In this document: piece after piece, positions 7,375 through 12,131 of the stretch
How positions within the stretch are numbered: the first letter of the stretch is position 1
How the letters are laid out: each line of letters opens with the position of its first letter
Assembly (NCBI GenBank): GCA_029859555.1
Contig: JAOUCV010000035.1
Location: 1-12,131, forward strand
Source of the DNA: Gammaproteobacteria bacterium
GTDB lineage: Bacteria > Pseudomonadota > Gammaproteobacteria > UBA9214
Length of the DNA stretch: 12,131 nucleotides
Direction: 5' to 3'
Notes under the pieces: model-generated
Database searches by the model: none
The model's input: only the letters and a program-made list of their open reading frames with translations
Told to the model about the DNA's origin: nothing
Program-made: the position numbers and the translations under genes

Positions 7375-8128
7375 TTTCATTCGCCGGCAATATGAGTTTG
7401 CCGCACATATACGCGACCCTGAGAACCAGCCTGCACCTGCCGATATTGAAGACCGGCGCATGGCTATTTACCGGGAACTGTTTTACAACAATGTGGAAGG
7501 TTTCCTTAGCGGTACTTTTCCGGTGCTGCGGACTCTTTATAACGACACTGACTGGCAGCTGCTGGTGCGCGATTATTTCAGTCACCACCGGGCCCAAACG
7601 CCGCTGTTTCTTGAAATCCCCAGGGAATTCATCAACTGGCTGAAGAACGAGCGTGACACACAGGCAAATGACTTGCCATTCCTCCGTGAACTGGCCCATT
7701 ACGAATGGGCTGAACTGGCCTTATCCATATCGGAAGAATCAACCGACCAGGAAAACGTCAACCCCGAAGGAAACCTGTTGACCGGCATACCTGTGCTTTC
7801 CCCGCTTGCCTGGCATCTCAGCTATCGTTTTCCGGTTCACCGGATCGGACCGGATTTCATACCGGAAGAACCGGGCGAGCAGCCAACAAACATAGTTGTC
7901 TATCGTAACCGTCAGGATGCCGTCGGTTTCATGGAGGTGAACCCGGTAACCAAGCGCCTGCTGGAGCTGATCAGCGAAAACAGCAGTAAAAACGGGAAAC
8001 TGTTGCTAGACTGCATTGCACTCGAGATGTCACACCCTCAACCGCAGGTTGTCATCGCAGGGGGAGCAGAAATACTTGCCGGACTGGCTGCTAAAGACAT
8101 CATTCTTGGTACAAAAATCAATACTTGA
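7358..8128 (+). CDS. hvfC: DUF2063 partner protein of the RiPP maturase (HvfC/BufC/MbnC type)
   Basis: In related systems this protein forms a complex with the DUF692 enzyme and presents the precursor peptide to it; the annotation 'putative DNA-binding' often given to DUF2063 is probably misleading here. The 256 residues begin [21 protein letters not shown], then the conserved block [28 protein letters not shown] (34-61), [12 protein letters not shown] (84-95) and [11 protein letters not shown] (112-122), which define the DUF2063 N-terminal domain. The C-terminal part (about 145-256) is the second, less conserved domain seen in MbnC-like proteins. No membrane segment or signal peptide is evident, so it should act in the cytosol with hvfB. 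The 17-base overlap with hvfB suggests coupled translation in near equal amounts. Confidence 0.9.
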   Translation: MESLPDFIRRQYEFAAHIRDPENQPAPADIEDRRMAIYRELFYNNVEGFLSGTFPVLRTLYNDTDWQLLVRDYFSHHRAQTPLFLEIPREFINWLKNERDTQANDLPFLRELAHYEWAELALSISEESTDQENVNPEGNLLTGIPVLSPLAWHLSYRFPVHRIGPDFIPEEPGEQPTNIVVYRNRQDAVGFMEVNPVTKRLLELISENSSKNGKLLLDCIALEMSHPQPQVVIAGGAEILAGLAAKDIILGTKINT

Positions 8129-8170
8129 ATAACAGTAGCTGCAGCATGCAGTTATAAAAAACTACGTAGT
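8129..8170 (+). promoter_or_regulatory. two inverted repeats between hvfC and the DoxX gene
   Basis: CTGCA (8139-8143) pairs with TGCAG (8147-8151), with an outer ATAA/TTAT pair (8129-8132, 8152-8155) and a six-base bulge. After a run of A residues comes the perfect 10-base palindrome ACTACGTAGT (8161-8170), just before the ribosome-binding site of the next gene. It could be a protein-binding site or a processing hairpin; nothing identifies a binder. It does not look like a terminator. Confidence 0.3.
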
Positions 8171-8183
8171 GGGGGATATATCC

Positions 8184-8840
8184 ATGGTCAGTCTACTTAA
8201 TTTTTTCCAGAACCTGCTCGACAAAACACGTGCAATCGATTTTCTGGCGCCGCTGGCACTACGCCTGTACCTGGTGCCGATCTTCTGGATGGGCGGCACT
8301 CATAAACTCAACAATGCAGGACTTGACTGTATGAGCAATGCTGGCGGCGGTTGTGACTTCGCCCCCAAGCAGGACATTATTGACTGGTTTGGAAATCCCG
8401 ACTGGGGACTTGGCCTGCCGTTTCCTGAATTGATGGCTTACCTGGCATCCTATACAGAATATTTCGGTGCCATCCTGTTGCTGATCGGCCTCGCGGTACG
8501 CTGGATCTCCATACCCCTGATCGTCACCATGATTGTCGCCGCGGTGACCGTGCACCTGCCAAACGGCTGGTCGGCCATTGCAGAGGGCAGCGGCATCTTT
8601 GCGACAGCGCGTACCGAAGGTGCCGTCGAACGCCTCGACAAGGCCAGGGAAATACTGCAACAACACGGAGACTACAGCTGGCTGACAGAGAATGGCAGCT
8701 TTGTTGTTCTCAACAACGGTGTCGAATTTGCTGTTACCTATCTAATCATGCTGCTGGCCCTGCTGTTTTGGGGAGGTGGCAGGTATTTCAGCCTTGATTA
8801 CTGGATTGCACGTAAATGGCGTACAGCTGATAGTTCCTGA
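8184..8840 (+). CDS. DoxX family membrane protein of the hvf/buf operon
   Basis: A four-helix inner-membrane protein of 218 residues. The family start is seen as LALRLYLVPIFWMGGTHKL (about 24-42). Further membrane segments lie at about 86-106, 108-125 and 180-196. Two hydrophilic loops stand out: 43-80 with Cys49 and Cys57 (DCMSNAGGGCDF) and 127-176. A DoxX gene commonly closes bufferin/Hvf operons (the BufD position), but its job there is not settled. Export-linked or redox roles have been considered, and the cysteine pair would fit a redox or metal role; this is inference. The ATG at 8184 is chosen because GGGGGA (8171-8176) precedes it by seven bases; an in-frame GTG at 8169 lacks a site. 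The gene lies 55 bases after hvfC. Confidence 0.82.
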   Translation: MVSLLNFFQNLLDKTRAIDFLAPLALRLYLVPIFWMGGTHKLNNAGLDCMSNAGGGCDFAPKQDIIDWFGNPDWGLGLPFPELMAYLASYTEYFGAILLLIGLAVRWISIPLIVTMIVAAVTVHLPNGWSAIAEGSGIFATARTEGAVERLDKAREILQQHGDYSWLTENGSFVVLNNGVEFAVTYLIMLLALLFWGGGRYFSLDYWIARKWRTADSS

Positions 8841-8919
8841 AAGTCAATTCAGGCCGGTGCTGTAGATACCAGCAGCATCGGTCAGTCCATTACTTGCAAT
8901 TTAAAAACGGGGTATTCAC

Positions 8920-10449
8920 ATGGACATGATTTCCGGTGAAACATTTCCGGTTATAGCAACCATCATGCAGGTGTTTGCGGCCCTGTTCGTCATATTGATC
9001 GGCTTTGGGGTACTGGCCATCATTGTGATGTTTTTTGTCGACATCACCCAGACAAAAAGTGCCATCCGCAGAAATTATCCGGTAGTCGGAAGGTTCCGGT
9101 ATTTTTTTGAACACATCGGTGAGTTCTTCCGCCAGTACTTCTTCGCCATGGACCGGGAGGAACTGCCCTTTAACCGGGCACAGCGTTCCTGGGCCTACCG
9201 GGCCGCCAAGAACATCGACAATACTGTCGGTTTTGGCTCCAGCCGTGACCTGCGCCCGACCGGCACCGTCCTGTTCGTAAACTGTCCCTTCCCCACCCTC
9301 GGCGTAGATGCAGCCGTGCCAGGTAATATCACAATAGGGCCAAACTGCCGCACCCCCTACACCACCTCGTCGCTGTTCAATATTTCCGGCATGAGTTACG
9401 GCGCCATTTCGAAACCTGCGGTACTTGCACTGTCACAGGGTGCAAAAACTGCCGGTTGCTGGATGAATACCGGTGAAGGCGGCCTGTCGCCCTACCACCT
9501 GGAAGGCGGCGCGGATATTGTCTTTCAGATAGGCACTGCCAAGAACGGTGTGCGCGACCTGGAGGGTAACCTGGACGACGACAGGATACGTGAAGTAGCT
9601 GCACATACCAGTGTCCGCATGTTTGAACTGAAAATGAGCCAGGGTGCCAAACCCGGCAAGGGCGGTATTCTCCCGGGCGGCAAGGTGACCGAAGAAATCG
9701 CCAACATTCGCGGCATAACAGTCGGCAGCGACGCCATCAGCCCCAATCGTCATACAGATATCAATTCAAACACCGAGCTGCTGGATGTAATCAACCGGGT
9801 ACGCGATGTCTCCGGAAAACCCGTTGGCTTCAAGGCAGTCATCGGCGCCTATGGCTGGCTGGACAAGCTGTTTGCAGAAGTACTGGAGCGAGGCATCGAA
9901 ACTGCGCCGGATTTTATAACCGTGGACAGTGCAGATGGCGGTACCGGTGCCGCCCCGATGCCGTTGATTGATGATGTCGGTCTGCCACTGCGCGAAAGCC
10001 TGCCGTTGCTGATCGACAAGCTCAATGAATACGGTTTGCGTGAGCGGGTAAAAGTCATTGCTTCCGGTAAGCTGATCACCCCGGCCGATGTTGCCTGGGC
10101 ACTGTGCATGGGTGCTGATTTTGTTGTCTCGGCGCGTGGCTTTATGTTTGCGCTGGGCTGTATCCAGGCCCTGCAATGCAACAAGAATACCTGCCCCACC
10201 GGCATCACCACCCATAACAGGCGCCTGCAAAAAGGCCTGAACCCGGATGACAAGGCTGTGCGCGTTGCCAGCTATGCGAAAAACATGGTCTACGAAGTCG
10301 GCATCATCGCGCACTCCTGCGGCGTGAAGGAGCCGCGTGAGTTGCTGCGCTTCCATGCCCGGGTCGTTGGTAACAACGGACTCTCCGTGCCACTCAACGA
10401 ATTACATCCGGACATGCAGCCGAGCAGGCAAAAAGCCGGCGCAATTTAA
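8920..10449 (+). CDS. membrane-anchored FMN/3Fe-4S glutamate-synthase-like oxidoreductase
   Basis: The 509 residues contain an N-terminal membrane segment (about 11-42), a basic/aromatic linker, and from about 150 the FMN-binding TIM barrel of glutamate synthase large subunits: SLFNISGMSYGAISKPAV (151-168), MNTGEGGLSPYH (182-193), QGAKPGKGGILPG (241-253), DFITVDSADGGTGAAP (331-346) and VIASGKLITPADVAWAL (379-395). The 3Fe-4S ligands are present as Cys414, Cys420 and Cys425 with the C-x5-C-x4-CPTGI spacing. It lacks the N-terminal amidotransferase domain and the C-terminal beta-helix domain of true GltB, so glutamine-dependent glutamate synthesis is unlikely from this protein alone. The substrate of this 'FMN-binding glutamate synthase family' is not known. 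ACGGGG (8907-8912) precedes the ATG well. It lies 79 bases after the DoxX gene and 11 bases before the antiporter gene. Confidence 0.9.
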   Translation: MDMISGETFPVIATIMQVFAALFVILIGFGVLAIIVMFFVDITQTKSAIRRNYPVVGRFRYFFEHIGEFFRQYFFAMDREELPFNRAQRSWAYRAAKNIDNTVGFGSSRDLRPTGTVLFVNCPFPTLGVDAAVPGNITIGPNCRTPYTTSSLFNISGMSYGAISKPAVLALSQGAKTAGCWMNTGEGGLSPYHLEGGADIVFQIGTAKNGVRDLEGNLDDDRIREVAAHTSVRMFELKMSQGAKPGKGGILPGGKVTEEIANIRGITVGSDAISPNRHTDINSNTELLDVINRVRDVSGKPVGFKAVIGAYGWLDKLFAEVLERGIETAPDFITVDSADGGTGAAPMPLIDDVGLPLRESLPLLIDKLNEYGLRERVKVIASGKLITPADVAWALCMGADFVVSARGFMFALGCIQALQCNKNTCPTGITTHNRRLQKGLNPDDKAVRVASYAKNMVYEVGIIAHSCGVKEPRELLRFHARVVGNNGLSVPLNELHPDMQPSRQKAGAI

Positions 10450-10460
10450 AGAAATAACAC

Positions 10461-11696
10461 ATGGCAACAGCAACTCAACACTCCCTGCTGCTGCTGTTCA
10501 GCCTGCTGCTGCTGGCAATCCTTGTTCAGCCGCTGGCACGAAAAGTTCACCTGCCGTTTACCGCCATCCTCGTCATCACCGGCTTTATTGCCTCGGAACT
10601 GCTGGTAGTGGCTGGCATCGACACCGGCATTCGGGCGGAAAATTTCCATGACCTGATCTTCTTTGTGTTCCTGCCGGTACTGGTTTTTGAAGCAGCCTAT
10701 AACATCAATGCCGGTCTGCTGTGGAAAAACCTGCTGCCCATTCTGTTTCTGGCCATCCCCCTGATGTTGCTGTCAACACTGGTAACAGCCACACTTATTT
10801 ACTTCGGCATTGGTCACTCGACCGGCTTTCCCTGGATTGCAGCCTTGTTAACAGGCGCACTGCTGTCAGCAACTGATCCGGTGGCGGTGGTAGCCCTGCT
10901 GCGACAGATGGGTGTTTCCGAGCGTCTTGCTATCCTCATGGAGGGTGAAAGCCTGTTCAATGATGCGGTTGCCATTGTCGTCTTCAGTGTATTTCTGGCA
11001 CTGGCAACCGGCAGTGGCGGACCCATGTCGATCACAGATGCCGGCCTGCAGTTTCTGCGCGTTTTCTTCGGTGGCATTGCAGTGGGGCTGGGCACGGGGT
11101 TGATATTCTCCATCCTGATAAAACTGCTCAGTGAGACAATCATCAAGGCACTGGCAACCATAATCAGTGCCTACCTGGCATTTATCATCGCCGAGTCTCT
11201 GCTGCATGTATCAGGCGTAATGGCAGTACTTGTCAGCGGGCTCCTTCTCGGCTACAGGAGCCGGCATACGACGACCGGCAAGCAGTCCGGTTTCGAGCAG
11301 GAACTCTGGGAATTTAATGCCTATGTCGCCAATGCACTGGTATTCCTCTTCATGGGCGTTACTGTCACATCGGGAATGTTTGAGGAACGCTGGCTCGCCA
11401 TGCTGATAGGTGTAGCCGGTGTGTTGCTGGCACGCGCACTGGGGATTTTTACCTGCGTACCTTTACTGAACCGGATAACACCGATTGAACCTATTGGTCG
11501 TCCGTTTCAGGTTGTCATGCTATGGGGCGGTCTGCGCGGTGCGGTTACCCTTGCGCTGGCCCTGTCGTTACCTGTCTCACTGGACTACTGGTGGACCATC
11601 CAGTCGATTGCCTTTGGTGTAGTGCTGTTCACCCTGTTTGTACAGGCCACAAGTATGGCGCCCTTGCTGCGTCATTATGGCTTGAGCAAACACTGA
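10461..11696 (+). CDS. CPA1 family cation/proton antiporter (NhaP/NHE type)
   Basis: Polytopic inner-membrane transporter, about 12 segments in 411 residues, predicted to exchange Na+ (or K+) for protons. The CPA1 signatures are ATDPVAVVALL (137-147) in the first unwound segment, GESLFNDAVAIVVF (162-175) with the ion-binding Asn167-Asp168 pair, and WGGLRGAVTLALALSLP (355-371) with Arg359. There is no cytoplasmic regulatory domain after the last membrane segment, unlike longer NhaP or YjcE proteins. The ATG starts 11 bases after the stop of the glutamate-synthase-like gene with only a weak ribosome-binding site (AAAGAAA), so it is probably co-translated or at least co-transcribed with it. Ion preference cannot be read from sequence. 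Confidence 0.9.
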   Translation: MATATQHSLLLLFSLLLLAILVQPLARKVHLPFTAILVITGFIASELLVVAGIDTGIRAENFHDLIFFVFLPVLVFEAAYNINAGLLWKNLLPILFLAIPLMLLSTLVTATLIYFGIGHSTGFPWIAALLTGALLSATDPVAVVALLRQMGVSERLAILMEGESLFNDAVAIVVFSVFLALATGSGGPMSITDAGLQFLRVFFGGIAVGLGTGLIFSILIKLLSETIIKALATIISAYLAFIIAESLLHVSGVMAVLVSGLLLGYRSRHTTTGKQSGFEQELWEFNAYVANALVFLFMGVTVTSGMFEERWLAMLIGVAGVLLARALGIFTCVPLLNRITPIEPIGRPFQVVMLWGGLRGAVTLALALSLPVSLDYWWTIQSIAFGVVLFTLFVQATSMAPLLRHYGLSKH

Positions 11697-11703
11697 AATA
11701 ATT

Positions 11704-11742
11704 CGCACACGAGGCCCGCTCCTGCGGGTACATCCGGTTTTT
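11704..11742 (+). terminator. terminator-like hairpin overlapping a degenerate REP-like element
   Basis: CCCGC (11715-11719), loop TCCT, GCGGG (11724-11728) is a perfect 5-bp stem eighteen bases after the antiporter stop, with TTTTT at 11738-11742 after a ten-base gap, which is long for a canonical terminator. The stretch 11704-11728 resembles 13-38 of the left-hand REP-like element (about 20 of 26 positions, including ACGAG and CCGCTCCT), but its original REP stem has decayed. Confidence 0.45.
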
Positions 11743-12073
11743 GCAGGCTCTTGTGCCGGCCGATTCGGCAATTATCGCTTTACGCCAGGCTGCTGTCGCG
11801 CAGGCACAGGGCCCACCTGAAGTCATTCAGGACGAAACCACTGGATAAAACAGGATGGTAGCCGCAGATATCCGGGAACAGTGAAGCGTGACTCATATCG
11901 CGGTTTCTGCCCGGCCGTCCGGGTAATACTGGAGCTCGGCCCGTAACCAGGATTGCACGGGCCAAAGCTGAAAGAGTACTCGCAGGGACCGGGCTGTCGT
12001 CATGACCATGCACACGCCCCCTGACATCATGACATTGCAGTCCGGTCCCTTGCGTTTTACTACCGTGCTGTCG
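11743..12073. other. structured intergenic stretch without a convincing gene
   Basis: This stretch of 331 bases shows no open frame with a credible start, ribosome-binding site or family signature. It is rich in inverted repeats: TGCCG/CGGCA (11754-11770), CCTGAA/TTCAGG (11816-11831), CCCGG/CCGGG (11910-11923), GGCCCGT/ACGGGCC (11938-11963) with an outer AGCT pair (11933-11936, 11966-11969), and a large one at 11981-12054. It may be a long 3' untranslated tail, a decayed mobile or repeat element, or a structured RNA. I see no tRNA and no known riboswitch. Confidence 0.5.
11981..12058 (+). repeat. large imperfect inverted repeat followed by a T-run
   Basis: The left arm CGCAGGGACCGG (11981-11992) matches the reverse complement of the right arm CCGGTCCCTTGCG (12042-12054) with a single extra base. 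The pairing can continue inward through CTG/CAG and a GTCATGA/TCATGAC-like stretch. TTTT (12055-12058) follows on the + strand. It could terminate + strand transcription and form a barrier between the convergent genes on each side. Confidence 0.55.
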
Positions 12074-12131
12074 TTATTTCAGGGCACGCACCTTGTCAAG
12101 CAGTCCTTCATCATCCCATTCCCGGCTACCG
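12074..12131 (-). CDS. C-terminal fragment of an unidentified gene on the - strand
   Basis: Reading the - strand from the window edge gives an open frame ending GSREWDDEGLLDKVRALK and TAA at 12074-12076. Eighteen codons are visible; the rest lies beyond the window. The charged, helix-like ending and ordinary codon use make a real C-terminus plausible, and the gene would be convergent with the antiporter. The fragment is too short to name a family. Confidence 0.4.
   Translation of the reverse strand, partial: GSREWDDEGLLDKVRALK

Noticed and set aside
8845..8880. Terminator between the DoxX gene and the flavoprotein gene
   Set aside because: TGCTG/CAGCA can pair over a seven-base loop but the stem is short and no T-run follows.
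8920..10449. True glutamate synthase large subunit (gltB)
   Set aside because: The amidotransferase domain with its N-terminal cysteine and the C-terminal beta-helix domain are missing, and an N-terminal membrane anchor is present.
11780..12013. 77-residue frame on the - strand in the right-hand spacer
   Set aside because: There is no ribosome-binding site, it runs through several hairpins, and it has no recognisable domain. It could be a decayed gene but cannot be supported.

Overview
The window looks like a chromosomal segment of a gammaproteobacterium. The evidence is the gene order rsxABCDGE-nth, which is the order known from Escherichia and many other gammaproteobacteria, together with an Nth protein close to E. 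coli Nth along its whole length and a moderately high GC content. Genus cannot be read from the sequence. All complete genes lie on the + strand. A short piece of a gene on the - strand enters at the right edge.

Region 1 (1-5910): a REP-like palindrome with terminator features, then the six genes of an Rnf/Rsx membrane electron-transfer complex (rsxA, B, C, D, G, E). From rsxB on, each start overlaps the preceding stop or nearly so. The operon ends in nth (endonuclease III), 15 bases after rsxE. All expected Fe-S cysteines and both covalent-FMN threonines are present, so the complex looks functional.

Region 2 (5911-8840): the accessory highlight. A 243-base intergenic stretch holds a good sigma70-type promoter and a hairpin-rich leader. 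It is followed by a 111-residue exported peptide precursor with six EGKCG motifs, a DUF692 multi-iron enzyme, a DUF2063 partner protein and a DoxX membrane protein. This is the Hvf/bufferin type of RiPP operon, in which the cysteines of EGKCG motifs become copper-binding heterocycles. It is a recently described family, not an unknown one. This copy has a 42-base exact repeat inside the precursor gene and a perfect hairpin that spans the presumed ribosome-binding site and start codon of the modifying enzyme.

Region 3 (8841-11696): a membrane-anchored orphan FMN/3Fe-4S glutamate-synthase-like protein without an amidotransferase domain, then, 11 bases later, a CPA1 cation/proton antiporter. They run in the same direction as the hvf genes, with no strong terminator between, so they could be co-transcribed. 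A functional link is not established.

Region 4 (11697-12131): a degenerate second REP-like element with a terminator-like hairpin, then about 330 bases without a convincing gene but with several consecutive inverted repeats, the largest with 12-13-base arms and a T-run on its right. The last 58 bases encode the C-terminus of an unidentified - strand gene.
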